Assembly (NCBI RefSeq): GCF_016741875.1
Contig: NZ_JAERRF010000034.1
Coordinates: 28,575-92,574, forward strand
From: Streptomyces coffeae
Lineage (GTDB): Bacteria > Actinomycetota > Actinomycetes > Streptomycetales > Streptomycetaceae
Direction: 5' to 3'
Length of the DNA stretch: 64,000 nucleotides
Shown in pieces: positions 23,681-32,809 of the stretch (positions within the stretch are counted from its first letter, which is position 1; each line of letters starts with the position of its first letter). The position numbers and the translations under genes were made by a program. The notes beneath the pieces were generated by a model. It was given only the letters and a program-made list of their open reading frames with translations. It had not been told where the DNA came from and did no database searches.

Positions 23681-26600
23681 TCACTCGAGTTCGCTCAATT
23701 GTTCGCTGATTCTGTTCGCTTCTCGGTCGTCCAGCGAGCGCAGTGTGGTGAGTGCCTGCTGTAATAGTTTCCGTGCTTCCGAAGTTTTTCCCGTTGCTAG
23801 CCGCACCTCGGCGAGGGCGCCCTGTGCTCTGGCTTCCTCGTCCAGAGCGTTCACCCTATGGGCGACGATTATGGCTGCCTCGAAGTGTTCAGCGGCAGAA
23901 TCGAGTTGACCCCTTGAGAGTTCAGCTCTTCCGGCCCCGCGCAATGCGCGTGTAACCTCTTGGGGTGCTCCAATTTCGCGGGCAATTTGGAGTGCCTGTA
24001 AGTGATTCTCGGCGGATGCTTCGATGGAGCCGCTCTTGTGGTGTGCTTCCCCTAGTCCGTTGTGCGCCGTCGCTTGACTCTTTCTATCTCCAAGTGTGCG
24101 AAAGTCCGCCAGCGCCTGACGGTGCAGAGCTAATGCGGTATCAATGTCGCCGGATTCGGCGAGGATCGTAGCCAGATTTGTGCGCACCATCGCGTGCGCG
24201 TAGAGATTTCCGGTGGACTCCGTCAGTGGCAGGAGCTGCTCGAAAGTCTGCCTTGCCAGTGTCAGGTCACCTCTGTGGGCGTACAGATCGCCTAGGTTAT
24301 TGAGAGTTCTAATGAGCCCTGATTGGTCGCCGGTGGCTCGGAATCCGGAAATTGCCTCCCGGAAGTGGTGTTGCGCGAGGCTTATTTTTCCAAGAGCAAG
24401 CAAGGATATCGCAATGTTGTTGCGGCACCTTGCTTGGGTCCACAAATTTCCCGCATTCATGCTTATTGCTAGGGCCCTCTGGTGAAGTTTCACCGCCGTT
24501 TGATTTTCCCCCAGGTGCCAATGGAGTACCCCCAGCACCCGGTAGCTCTCTGCCTCTGCCTCGTAATCGCCCGTCGTCCGCGCGATGTCAAGGGCCCGCT
24601 CACCGGTCTCAGCGGCTTGCGGGTAGCGGCCCGTGCTCGCCTGGTTCGAGCTGAGACAGAGCAACGCATGACATAGGGCAGGCTGGTCGCCGGTCCGGGA
24701 CCAGTAATCGACGGCGTGCTGGAGGAGGTCGGCAGCGTTCTGCCAGTGACACTCGGCGTCCAGGAAGCCAGCCAGGGCATGAGCCATCCGGGCCGCGCCC
24801 CAGGGGGCATCGTGGCTGCGGGCGTGGTGTTCGGTAGCCAAGAGGTTGCCGTGTTCAGCGGCGAACCAGGCGCGCGCCTCTTGGGCGGTTCGTATGCGAG
24901 GGAGGGCGGGAGGCTGGTCAGTGCGGTAGCCGGCGAGACGAACCCGCCTGGGATAGGCGAGGCGGTCAGCCTGTTCCGCGCCCATCAGGTAGAAGGTGGT
25001 CAGCCGATCCATCGCCTGCCTGTGGTCCTGGTCGGTATCTTCCGAGCGAGCGAGCATGCGGGCGTATTCGCCCAGAAGGTCGTGGTACCGATACCGATCC
25101 GGTGTCGGTTCCCGGAGGAGGTGGCATTCCAGCAGGGCTTCGATCAGCCGTTCAGTTTCCTCGGCTGGCAGGTCAAGTAGAGCTGCAGCCGCTTTGGCCG
25201 TGAAGTCGGGTCCCGGGTGTAGGCCTAGGCGGCGGAACGCTCTTCGCTGCGCCTGGTCGAGGGCCCGGTAGGAGAGGTCGAATGCGCGCACCATCTCCTC
25301 GTCGGCGTTGCGGATCTCATTGAGGGGTCCCGTGCCACGCGCCAAACGTTCCGACAGGGTGGTCAGGGTCCACGAGGGGCGAGAGCGGTATCGGCTGGCC
25401 ACCAGCTCTATGGCGAGGGGCAAGTACCCACACATGTGAACGATCCGGGTGGTCGCTGCGGCGTCCTGGGTTCTTTCCTGGCCCGCGAAACTGCGGAAGA
25501 GGGCAACTGCGTCGTCGGCCGGGAGAACGTCAAGTGGGATTGGCAAGGCGTGTGGTAGCCCGGCTAAGTGACGGCGACTGGTAATGATGGTCAGGGACGG
25601 CGAGTTGCCTGGCAGCAGCGGTGAGACCTGTTCGGGACTGGCTGCGTCATCCAGCACGATCACGGCTCGGCGCGCGGCGATGGTGGTCCGCCACTGGGCG
25701 ATCAGCTCGTCGAGTTGGACGGGAATCGTGTCGGGTGATACGCCAAACATGCGTAGAAGTGTGGAGAGGGCGGCACTCGGGCTCATGGGTCCCTGAGCCG
25801 GCGAGTGGGCCCGAAGGTCCAGGAATGCTTGGCCGTCTGGGAATCGGGAGGCGAGGCTGCGTGCGGTGTGTACCGCAACCGCCGTCTTGCCAACTCCTGC
25901 CATGCCGCTGACAGTCTCCAATGTCAGAACCGATCCGCTTGCCGCCGATTTGGCGCCGACTGAAGCGATCAAGGCATCGAGTTCGGAGCGCCTGCCGACG
26001 AGCGGAGGTTGGTACGGGAGATTCTGTGGGGGAGGCGGCGTTGAGCGGGAGCCTGTGCCGGATGAGGGAAGTGACGTAGTTACATCAGAACCTTGGATAA
26101 GGTTCTCTGCTGGCCTTCGGTCGAGGATGCCGCGATGTATCCGATTTAGCTCTACGCCCGGGCGAGAGCCGAATTCCGCCATCAGCAGCTGACGAGCCTG
26201 CTGGTGGACTCGCAGGGCTTCTGTATACCTCCCGCTGCCGTAGTACGCCAGCATCAACAGTCCTGCCAGCGACTCGTCTTCCGGGTGCTGGCGGACTAGG
26301 GCTGCGAGCTCCCCGACCGAGCCAGCGAACCGGCCGAGCCGAAGGCTCGCGGAGATGCGGGAAACGGTGGCCTGGAGGCGTTGCTCAGAGAGGGCCGTGC
26401 GTACTGTCTCGGCCCAGATGCCAGGGAGCCCAGCGAGGGCATCACCCTGCCAAAGCGTGTCCGCACGGGTGAGAACCTCCACGGTACGCTCGTCATGCCC
26501 TCTCTTCGCAAACGACCCCGCCAGATCGGCAAGGCGTTGAAAGCGGTTGAGGTCGACCGAATCGGGGTTCGCTTCCAGAACATAGGTATGAGCCCGGCTA

Positions 26601-26857
26601 GCGATGCGCGGCGCACCTGGGTCTGTACCGGCACGGCGCAGGTGTCTGCGTACCCTGGAGATGTAAGTGTGAGTGTTCTCGCGTGCGCGAGGTGGAGCCT
26701 CGCCATCCCAGAGTCGATCTATGAGGGCGTCTATTGAGACAGGGCGGCCTAGATCCAGCACTAGCGCGGCTAGCAGGGCACGTTCCTTGTCTGAACCGAG
26801 CCCGAGCCGCTCTCCGTCCTGCTGAAGTCCCACCGGCCCCAGTATGTGGAAGTCCAC
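23681..26857 (-). CDS. SARP-type regulator: DNA-binding/BTAD, NB-ARC and TPR domains (AfsR-like)
   Basis: This is a 1058-residue regulator. The OmpR-like winged helix (residues about 1-95, FHILGPVGLQQDG...) and BTAD domain (about 100-245) form a SARP module. An NB-ARC ATPase follows, with Walker A GMAGVGKTA at 318-326, VIVLDDA and SPSLTIITSRR. About ten TPR repeats fill the C-terminal 400 residues. The GTG at 26857 is chosen because GGGAGG lies six bases upstream; an ATG at 26935 is weaker. AfsR-like proteins activate secondary metabolism or development in the cytoplasm. It is divergent from another NB-ARC/TPR gene and precedes the small secreted-peptide gene. Confidence 0.9.
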   Translation of the reverse strand: MDFHILGPVGLQQDGERLGLGSDKERALLAALVLDLGRPVSIDALIDRLWDGEAPPRARENTHTYISRVRRHLRRAGTDPGAPRIASRAHTYVLEANPDSVDLNRFQRLADLAGSFAKRGHDERTVEVLTRADTLWQGDALAGLPGIWAETVRTALSEQRLQATVSRISASLRLGRFAGSVGELAALVRQHPEDESLAGLLMLAYYGSGRYTEALRVHQQARQLLMAEFGSRPGVELNRIHRGILDRRPAENLIQGSDVTTSLPSSGTGSRSTPPPPQNLPYQPPLVGRRSELDALIASVGAKSAASGSVLTLETVSGMAGVGKTAVAVHTARSLASRFPDGQAFLDLRAHSPAQGPMSPSAALSTLLRMFGVSPDTIPVQLDELIAQWRTTIAARRAVIVLDDAASPEQVSPLLPGNSPSLTIITSRRHLAGLPHALPIPLDVLPADDAVALFRSFAGQERTQDAAATTRIVHMCGYLPLAIELVASRYRSRPSWTLTTLSERLARGTGPLNEIRNADEEMVRAFDLSYRALDQAQRRAFRRLGLHPGPDFTAKAAAALLDLPAEETERLIEALLECHLLREPTPDRYRYHDLLGEYARMLARSEDTDQDHRQAMDRLTTFYLMGAEQADRLAYPRRVRLAGYRTDQPPALPRIRTAQEARAWFAAEHGNLLATEHHARSHDAPWGAARMAHALAGFLDAECHWQNAADLLQHAVDYWSRTGDQPALCHALLCLSSNQASTGRYPQAAETGERALDIARTTGDYEAEAESYRVLGVLHWHLGENQTAVKLHQRALAISMNAGNLWTQARCRNNIAISLLALGKISLAQHHFREAISGFRATGDQSGLIRTLNNLGDLYAHRGDLTLARQTFEQLLPLTESTGNLYAHAMVRTNLATILAESGDIDTALALHRQALADFRTLGDRKSQATAHNGLGEAHHKSGSIEASAENHLQALQIAREIGAPQEVTRALRGAGRAELSRGQLDSAAEHFEAAIIVAHRVNALDEEARAQGALAEVRLATGKTSEARKLLQQALTTLRSLDDREANRISEQLSELE

Positions 26858-27043
26858 CAGCGACCTCCCGCTGGTCCGTCCATTTCTAGTGAGGATGACA
26901 TGAGGTCGGGAGAGTCGCCATAGTCCCTCTGCCACACTGGCTGAATCGCGACGCAGGTGCTGAGTGCGCGCATCGTTGAGGCCCAGTTAAGGGTAGGACC
27001 GGACTGATCTATGGACGTGAGAGTCGAATGATCGGGGCGGTAC
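26858..27043. promoter_or_regulatory. Divergent promoter region between two NB-ARC/TPR genes
   Basis: This 186-bp gap separates divergent genes of related architecture, so both promoters must lie here. I see no clear repeat that would mark a SARP operator. Confidence 0.45.
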
Positions 27044-29170
27044 ATGGACGCGGCGCAGGAGGATTCCCACAAGAATTCGATCAGTGGGCTGACTCGGTTG
27101 TACGGGCCCACGGTACAGGCGCGAGACGTGCATGGCGGCATCCATGTGCATGCTGTGCGGGACGGCGCTGCTCCACCTCCGCCGCGTCAGCTCTTACCAG
27201 TGTCAGCACACTTCACAGACCGATGCGACGACCTAGCTGCTTTGGGGGAACTACTCACCCGAGCAGGACGGAACACCTCCTCACGGGCACTGATCGTGGT
27301 CAGCGGGCCAGCAGGCATCGGCAAGACCACGCTGGTGTGCAGATGGTTGCGCTCGCTTAGCTCCGACTTTCCTGACGGTCAGTTCTATGCCGACCTGCGC
27401 GGGCACTCCGCGGGGGGCCCAGCCGGCCCAGGCGAGGTTCTGGACCAGTTCCTACGTGCACTCGGCGCCGGCGCCCTGCCCGTTGATGTGGCTGAAAAGG
27501 CGTCGCTGTGGCGGTCCTGGACCGCGGATGCGCGGATAGCGGTGATGTTGGACAACGCCTTTACCGCCGCACAAGTGCGTCCACTGCTGTGTGCGGGGTC
27601 GAGCAGCGTCACGGTCGTTACCAGCCGCCGCAAGCTGACCGGACTTCGTATGGATGGAGCGTCCTTTCGTCAGCTGGGGGCGCTGGGAACGGCTGCTGGC
27701 GTCGAGTTGTTCAGCCGTGCGATCGGCGAGGATCGGGTTGCAACTGAGCCGCATGCGGCGCGTCAGGTCGTGACGCTGTGCGCCGGTGTGCCGCTTGCTG
27801 TCTGTCTTGCGTCTGCTCGGTTGGCGTCGAGACCGAAACAGCCTGTAAAGACACTGGCCGATGCTCTCACGCGAAACACAGAACGTCTGGCTGCGCTTGA
27901 GGTAGAGGGGGAGGCAACGGTGAGCAAGGCACTGGACGCGTCGTATGCCGTCTTAAGCGAAGGTGCTGCTCTCCTGTACCGCAGGCTTGGCCTGCTGCCA
28001 GTGCGTACTTTCGACTCGAGAACTGCTGCCGCGTCCTGTGGCGAGCCTTTGGGGTGGGCGGAAGCCCGGCTGGACGAATTGGTCGAGGCAAACCTGGTAG
28101 AGGACGTAGGCCCAAACGCTTGCCGCTTCCATGACCTTGTACAGATCCATGCCCATGGTCGAGCATCTGCGGAAGAGACGGCTTCGGCCCGGGAGGAGGC
28201 ACTGCGGAGGGTCTGCGATTGGTATCTGGAGACTGCTACAGAAGCTGAGAAGCGGCTCACGCCAGCGCAGTTCACCCTCGAGAGGACCCTTGTCCATCCT
28301 GCTGGCCTGCCGGTGCCGTTCACCGATGATCCAGGCGCGCTTGCCTGGCTGGATTCCCAGCGGATGAATCTGATGGCACTGGTACGAGCTGCGTTCCAGT
28401 GTGAGTGGAACGCCATGACCTGGCAGCTTGTGGATGCGATGTGGCCTGTCTTCCTCCGACTGCGCTACTACAACTTATGGCTTGAGGCCCATCAGGTAGG
28501 TCTGGAGGCGGCGCAGAGAGAGAGGAATGCCGAGGCCGAGCGCCAGATGCTCAACTCCGGGGCCATCGGCCTCAGCGCCGCTGGGCGCATCGACGATGCG
28601 GCCGAGTGGTATTCGCAGTCCCTCCGAGCAGCAAGAGACGCAGGTGATGTGAGGGATGAAGGACAGGCTTTGCTGGGCATTGGTACCTGCCACCGCGAGG
28701 CCGGACGGATGGCAGAGGCCAGACTGTACCTAAACCAGGCCATCGCCGTGTGGGAGAATTGCGGTTACCCGCGTGGTGCGGCCCTCGCCAGAATCGTCCT
28801 CGGGGAGATTGCGCTCGCCGAGACCAATCCCAGTCGCGCTATCGAACACTTCAACCGAGCGCATGCCGGTCTGCTTGCCGTGAACGACCCGCATGATGCC
28901 GCGCGCGCCCTCGCCTTCTTGGGTCGTGCCCGTGTCCGAGCTGGCGAGCACACGGCGGGTGCGGCCGCAATGCAAGAGGCGCTCGCAGTATTCTCTTCAT
29001 CTGGAGCCGCTCACTGGCAAGCCCGCACGCTTGAAATGCTTGGTGACAGTGCCTGGGAGCGTGGGGACACAGGGCCAGCTGCGGACTTCCGCGCCCAGGC
29101 TATTGTCTTGTTCCAAATTACGAGCCCCACCGACGCACGTCGGCTGAGGGACTTGTTGGCCCAAACCTGA
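27044..29170 (+). CDS. NB-ARC/TPR STAND protein without a DNA-binding domain
   Basis: This is a 708-residue protein. The N-terminus carries the short motif VQARDVHGGIHVH, often seen ahead of NB-ARC domains in Streptomyces. The NB-ARC ATPase has Walker A GPAGIGKTT at residues 88-96, IAVMLDNA, VTVVTSRRKL and GVPLAVCL. TPR repeats fill residues 470-700. No winged helix, BTAD or recognisable effector domain is present. Three TTA leucine codons (27194, 27953, 28475) imply dependence on the bldA tRNA, hence expression in development. The 3' end overlaps a convergent gene by 53 bases. Confidence 0.85.
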   Translation: MDAAQEDSHKNSISGLTRLYGPTVQARDVHGGIHVHAVRDGAAPPPPRQLLPVSAHFTDRCDDLAALGELLTRAGRNTSSRALIVVSGPAGIGKTTLVCRWLRSLSSDFPDGQFYADLRGHSAGGPAGPGEVLDQFLRALGAGALPVDVAEKASLWRSWTADARIAVMLDNAFTAAQVRPLLCAGSSSVTVVTSRRKLTGLRMDGASFRQLGALGTAAGVELFSRAIGEDRVATEPHAARQVVTLCAGVPLAVCLASARLASRPKQPVKTLADALTRNTERLAALEVEGEATVSKALDASYAVLSEGAALLYRRLGLLPVRTFDSRTAAASCGEPLGWAEARLDELVEANLVEDVGPNACRFHDLVQIHAHGRASAEETASAREEALRRVCDWYLETATEAEKRLTPAQFTLERTLVHPAGLPVPFTDDPGALAWLDSQRMNLMALVRAAFQCEWNAMTWQLVDAMWPVFLRLRYYNLWLEAHQVGLEAAQRERNAEAERQMLNSGAIGLSAAGRIDDAAEWYSQSLRAARDAGDVRDEGQALLGIGTCHREAGRMAEARLYLNQAIAVWENCGYPRGAALARIVLGEIALAETNPSRAIEHFNRAHAGLLAVNDPHDAARALAFLGRARVRAGEHTAGAAAMQEALAVFSSSGAAHWQARTLEMLGDSAWERGDTGPAADFRAQAIVLFQITSPTDARRLRDLLAQT

Positions 29171-29666
29171 CCTGCGGGCGGGACGCGACGATCTCGCTCA
29201 GTGGGAAGCCCGCCACTAGACAGGCGTGCAGGCAGGATACGAAGAGCCATTGCTCCGGTGGTATCAGGTACGGAAGCCTCACAGCCTCGGGATCCGTGCC
29301 GCCCCCCGCTGCCCAGCCGCCATCAGTGAGCGGTGCGGCTGCGAGGCGGCAGCCAGGTCTGGAGGACCTGACGTCCGTCAGCCACCGCGCTGCGTCTCGA
29401 ACTGGCCGCGGCCGACTTCCACGCAGTACATCGGCACACTCCAGCCGGCGCAAGTCACGGCAGGCATCGGCATCCACAGCGAGGTGCTCATCGACGACGG
29501 ACGTAGGACGGGTGTCCGCGAATCCGGTTCGAGCCACCAAGAAGCGTTCACCTGCTGTCCAGCTAGTACTGAGACAAAAGGTCGACCGGTTCGGTGCTGG
29601 CAGCAGTGACGACGTGGCCTTCTCCCGCCATTCCACGGTGACAAAAGACCAGGCTGAAAGGCTCAT
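29118..29666 (-). CDS. Uncharacterised protein coupled to the GT-B-like gene
   Basis: This 182-residue protein is unrecognised. The start at 29666 is fixed by an ATGA overlap with the stop of the preceding gene (29663-29665), strong evidence that it is real. Features seen are WTAGERFLVARTGFADTRPTS, an Arg-rich central region and a hydrophobic C-terminal stretch LIPPEQWLFVSCLHACLVAGFPLSEI. Codon use is less GC-biased than in the conserved left part of the window, which fits acquired DNA. It overlaps the end of the convergent NB-ARC gene. Confidence 0.55.
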   Translation of the reverse strand: MSLSAWSFVTVEWREKATSSLLPAPNRSTFCLSTSWTAGERFLVARTGFADTRPTSVVDEHLAVDADACRDLRRLECADVLRGSRPRPVRDAARWLTDVRSSRPGCRLAAAPLTDGGWAAGGGTDPEAVRLPYLIPPEQWLFVSCLHACLVAGFPLSEIVASRPQVRFGPTSPSADVRRWGS

Positions 29667-30889
29667 GCCGATGCCTCTCCGCAATCGGATGTCCACGTGC
29701 GCAGGCTAGGTGGACAGGGCAGCGGCAATATGTGCGGACTATGGGCGGGTTGACCTAGGCCCATTACCCGGTACATAAGCCTTCGCATATTCCGGTTGAA
29801 GCGGCCAGGTTCGGAGGTGATGCGCGACGCGATCGCTGCGTACTCCTCGGGGCAGTATTCGGTTGCGGCGTAGTCGAGCTGCTCGGTTAGCGGGTGAGCG
29901 GGAGAGAGTGCAGGGGCAGTGACGGCGAGGGTTGCGGCGGGGGACGCCGGATTGATCTCTTCTTCCGGCGACCCGACCAGCAGAACCGGAGCTCCGGTGA
30001 GCGTTCCGTACAGAGTGACTGAGCCGTGATCTCCGATGATGTAGTCAGCAGCGATCAACACGCTGCGCCAGTCCGCTTCTGGCGGTACTACGCTGACCCC
30101 CTGTCGGGTACACCATGCCAGCCATGCCTTGACTTGCCACGGAGAATGTCCCGACCAGACATTGGGATGGACCAGGATAGCAGTGCGGAACTGCCTAGAT
30201 GGCAGTTCTGAAATCAAGCGTGGCAGCAAAGCCTCGAAACGTCCGAAGAAGGAGTGAGGGCCCCATGTAGAGACGGCAATCACCAATTTCTCCCCGTCCG
30301 CTAGGCCTAACGCTCTGCGGTATTTGGTGCGCTGCGGTAGGCTCGCTTTGATCCGGTCGTGCACCGGATCGCCGACCACGTGTGCGAGCGGAAGTGCCTC
30401 AGGGCAATGGATTGCTAGCTCATGCAGATCGGCGTGGTGTGGCATGACTACCGCGGCCGGCACCTTTCCGCCAGGGAGGAGGTCCTGCATGCGCAGCCCT
30501 GCCACGCATGCATCCCGTGCCCCCGCTATGCGTTTGATGTAGTTGGCGCCGTGAGGGAGTGTGATCAAGGGGGCTCGCACGTTTCCTACGCCCCGCGGCC
30601 CCGCCGCAACGGCGAGGTCGAATGTCATACGTGTTGCCTCTTCCCAGGGGATCAACGGGCTACCCAACCGTTCGAGGAAGCGCGGCACCTCGCCCCCGAA
30701 GACATGGGGTGGTGCGGTAAAAACCACCTGGAGCCGGAAGTCGGCTTCCAGAAGCGGAAGGATGTCTAAGAGTCGCTTCGCGTACGTAACGGTATGCACG
30801 ACAGCCAGTACCTGCTTGCGTTTCACCAGCGTCAGCCACTGGCGAGACTCACCCATCGAGGACTGCGCAGAGCTGCTCAACGCCGACAT
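29663..30889 (-). CDS. GT-B-fold-like glycosyl/glycerophosphotransferase homologue
   Basis: This is a 408-residue protein. VLAVVHTVTYAKRLLDILPLLEADFRLQVVFTAPP looks like the first Rossmann unit of a GT-B enzyme. LPHGANYIKR and MPHHADLHELA follow, and the C-terminal donor-site-like segment IAADYIIGDHGSVTLYGTLTGAPVLLVGSP recalls CDP-glycerol glycerophosphotransferases and UDP-sugar epimerases. No membrane helix is seen. It is translationally coupled to the following small gene by ATGA. The acceptor and product are unknown. The family assignment is by motif resemblance only. Confidence 0.6.
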   Translation of the reverse strand: MSALSSSAQSSMGESRQWLTLVKRKQVLAVVHTVTYAKRLLDILPLLEADFRLQVVFTAPPHVFGGEVPRFLERLGSPLIPWEEATRMTFDLAVAAGPRGVGNVRAPLITLPHGANYIKRIAGARDACVAGLRMQDLLPGGKVPAAVVMPHHADLHELAIHCPEALPLAHVVGDPVHDRIKASLPQRTKYRRALGLADGEKLVIAVSTWGPHSFFGRFEALLPRLISELPSRQFRTAILVHPNVWSGHSPWQVKAWLAWCTRQGVSVVPPEADWRSVLIAADYIIGDHGSVTLYGTLTGAPVLLVGSPEEEINPASPAATLAVTAPALSPAHPLTEQLDYAATEYCPEEYAAIASRITSEPGRFNRNMRRLMYRVMGLGQPAHSPHILPLPCPPSLRTWTSDCGEASA

Positions 30890-30900
30890 GGCGCCCCCCG

Positions 30901-31116
30901 TTATTCTCTCGTGCTGATCTCCGACTCGGGCTTCTCGCTCAGTCCGATGCCCAGCCCGACGGACGGAAGGCTTGCCGGACCCTTGCGGAATGCTTGCGGG
31001 CTGCCTGCTGCTTCATCAAGGCGGCAGTGGCCACTGCATGGCGTACGCAACGGTTTGCTTGCCCCTCCGTGATCAACTATCCGTCGGTAGGTGGTCGACG
31101 AGGTGTGATGTGCCAC
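30901..31116 (-). CDS. Possible small gene ahead of the GT-B-like gene
   Basis: This 71-codon open frame ends 12 bases before the GT-B-like start. The encoded protein is unrecognised; it contains CSGHC in the middle and an acidic C-terminus, EKPESEISTRE. There is no clear ribosome site. It could be a real leader gene or chance. Confidence is low. Confidence 0.25.
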   Translation of the reverse strand: MAHHTSSTTYRRIVDHGGASKPLRTPCSGHCRLDEAAGSPQAFRKGPASLPSVGLGIGLSEKPESEISTRE

Positions 31117-31129
31117 TGACGATCAGCGA

Positions 31130-31210
31130 TTACGCCTGGGGCGTGGCCTTCTGCTTGAGGCGTTCGTAGGGGGTGTGACCGGTGAGGCCGCCGTGGGGGC
31201 GATGGTAGTG
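31130..31210 (-). pseudogene. IS3/IS481-type transposase C-terminal relic
   Basis: The minus strand encodes HYHRPHGGLTGHTPYERLKQ then KATPQA and a TAA stop. This is the conserved tail of IS481/IS3-like integrase-type transposases. Nothing of the catalytic core remains upstream. Confidence 0.75.
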
Positions 31211-31594
31211 AGATCGTCTTGATGCCCCCAGACCGTCTCCCCATACGGTGGGTGAGGCTCACAGGGCTGGACGTCGGCGAGCGAGCAACAGCCCCTGCCC
31301 GGACTCGTCGTCCACACCGAGCGCAGTTTGGGCAGGCGATCGCCTCGGCGTCGGTGGCCTCGATATGCATGGTCGCAGCGCTCATCGTTGCAGGTCATCC
31401 CCGACTTCGGCCCCTCCGTGTAGCTACCCACTGTCGAACTCGGTTGGCGTGAGACAGCGCACGGCGACTCTGGCTTGTTTCGCGTTGCGCCTGTAACAAG
31501 GCCGTTGATACAACTGATCGACATGCTACGCACGTGACGTGCAGGGATGCCGTTACGAGCAAACCGTCGTGGTTTGCAATCACGGGGTGGGTTC
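31211..31594. other. Mosaic intergenic DNA, possible ISL3-like transposase relic
   Basis: A minus-strand frame around 31290-31385 encodes MHIEATDAEAIACPNCARCG and RRV, which resembles the N-terminal zinc-finger part of ISL3-type transposases. It then breaks off. The rest, up to the first WXG-like gene, holds only that gene's promoter region. Confidence 0.35.
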
Positions 31595-31927
31595 ATGAAG
31601 TTCGACATGGGGTCGACGACGCTCTCCGAACTGAGCAAGCGCACGACCTCGTCCAGCGATGATCTGGGGTTGCTGATCCGGCAGTTGGTTGCCGCAGCCG
31701 AGCCGCTGGAGGGCAAGTTCAACGGCGTGGGTAAGGCCACATTCGACTCGTTCAAGGTCCGCGCGGATGAGATCACGGCCGCATTGAACAGCTCGCTGCA
31801 GGCCATCCTGAGCGGCCAGCACGGAATGGACACCGCGTTCACCGCCGGCACGCAGGAGCAGGCCGACAACGCCCGGCAGAACATGAGCGCGGCCAACTTC
31901 GACGCCGCCCGATTCGGCGGGCGCTGA
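31595..31927 (+). CDS. WXG100/ESAT-6-like small protein
   Basis: This is a 110-residue all-helical protein beginning MKFDMGSTTLSELSKR. A central turn EGKFNGVGK sits where WXG occurs in ESAT-6-like proteins, and the C-terminal helix ends NMSAANFDAARFGGR. The length and layout fit a type VII secretion partner. The ATG at 31595 is chosen over an in-frame start at 31547 because the latter would add a basic tail unlike the family. It opens a five-gene toxin cassette. Confidence 0.75.
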   Translation: MKFDMGSTTLSELSKRTTSSSDDLGLLIRQLVAAAEPLEGKFNGVGKATFDSFKVRADEITAALNSSLQAILSGQHGMDTAFTAGTQEQADNARQNMSAANFDAARFGGR

Positions 31928-31949
31928 AGGACACGGGGGATTTCGAGGC

Positions 31950-32261
31950 ATGGGCCAGAACCAGGACCGCAACTCCTATGACATCGCCGCTTCCACCGAG
32001 GTGCAGACCAACCTGAACGTCATCATCGAGCGCCTGGAGCAGGTACTCGGCCAGCGCGATGCCGCGGTCAAGGCCGCGATGGCCGACTTCCGGGCCGACG
32101 GGGTCTCCGAGGAATACCACGGCAAGGAACAGCGGTGGAACCGAGCCGCCAACGAGGTCCGCACCATCATCCAGTTGCTGCGCACCACGCTGGAGAAGAA
32201 CGACAACACCGCCCATTCCACGCTGGCGAAGGCGAAAGCCACCGTCGACAGCATCGGCTGA
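31950..32261 (+). CDS. ESAT-6-family-like small helical protein
   Basis: This is a 103-residue helical protein: AASTEVQTNLNVIIERLEQVLGQRD, then a turn EEYHGKEQRWN in place of WXG, then a second long helix rich in N, T and K. It matches the small pore-forming ESAT-6-like proteins found beside Streptomyces type VII toxins. It lies 22 bases downstream of the first WXG-like gene and probably forms a heterodimer with it. Confidence 0.75.
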   Translation: MGQNQDRNSYDIAASTEVQTNLNVIIERLEQVLGQRDAAVKAAMADFRADGVSEEYHGKEQRWNRAANEVRTIIQLLRTTLEKNDNTAHSTLAKAKATVDSIG

Positions 32262-32350
32262 GCCACGGCTCGGCAAGGGCAAGACACCAACGGGGCCGTA
32301 TCCGGCACGCCAAGCGCGTACGTCGGACACGGGTGTAGGAGGGGATGTAG

Positions 32351-32809
32351 GTGACGCGCTGGGACATCGACCCGGCCGGGGTCGCGTTCACGCTGTCGTT
32401 GACCAAGGACGGCGCGGAGAAGATGAAGGACGCCGTCGAGGCACTGGTGAAGGATGTGCTGAGCGCGGCCGGCTCCGCCGGTACGGTCGTCGAGGGCACC
32501 ACGTACACGCCTGCCCCGGCGGTCGGCCCGGTGGCAGACGGGACGTCACGGACCGGCCCCATGGGTCCGATCGGCCAGGCGTTGGGTCAGTATCTGCAAA
32601 GTCGGCAGGCTCCCATGCGGTTCATGGCGACCCGGACCGCGAACGCGATCAACGGTGCGGCCTCAGCCACCAACGCGTATGCGCAGGGGCAGTTGCAGCA
32701 GGCCGCCGACTGTCAGGCCTCGGCCGTCGCAGCAGCCAAGGTCCAAGACGCCCAGAGCCGGATCGGGAAGCAGGTCCAGGACCAGACGCGGGGAGACTTC
32801 GGTGGCTGA
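32351..32809 (+). CDS. DUF6507-family protein of the type VII toxin cassette
   Basis: This 152-residue protein starts at GTG 32351 (MTRWDIDPAGVAFTL), which matches the opening of the DUF6507 family. A helical N-terminal half is followed by a Gly/Pro segment and another helix rich in Ala and Gln. The family is linked to type VII substrates in Streptomyces, but its role is undefined; a chaperone or targeting partner is an inference. Its end overlaps the toxin start by eight bases. Confidence 0.75.
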   Translation: MTRWDIDPAGVAFTLSLTKDGAEKMKDAVEALVKDVLSAAGSAGTVVEGTTYTPAPAVGPVADGTSRTGPMGPIGQALGQYLQSRQAPMRFMATRTANAINGAASATNAYAQGQLQQAADCQASAVAAAKVQDAQSRIGKQVQDQTRGDFGG

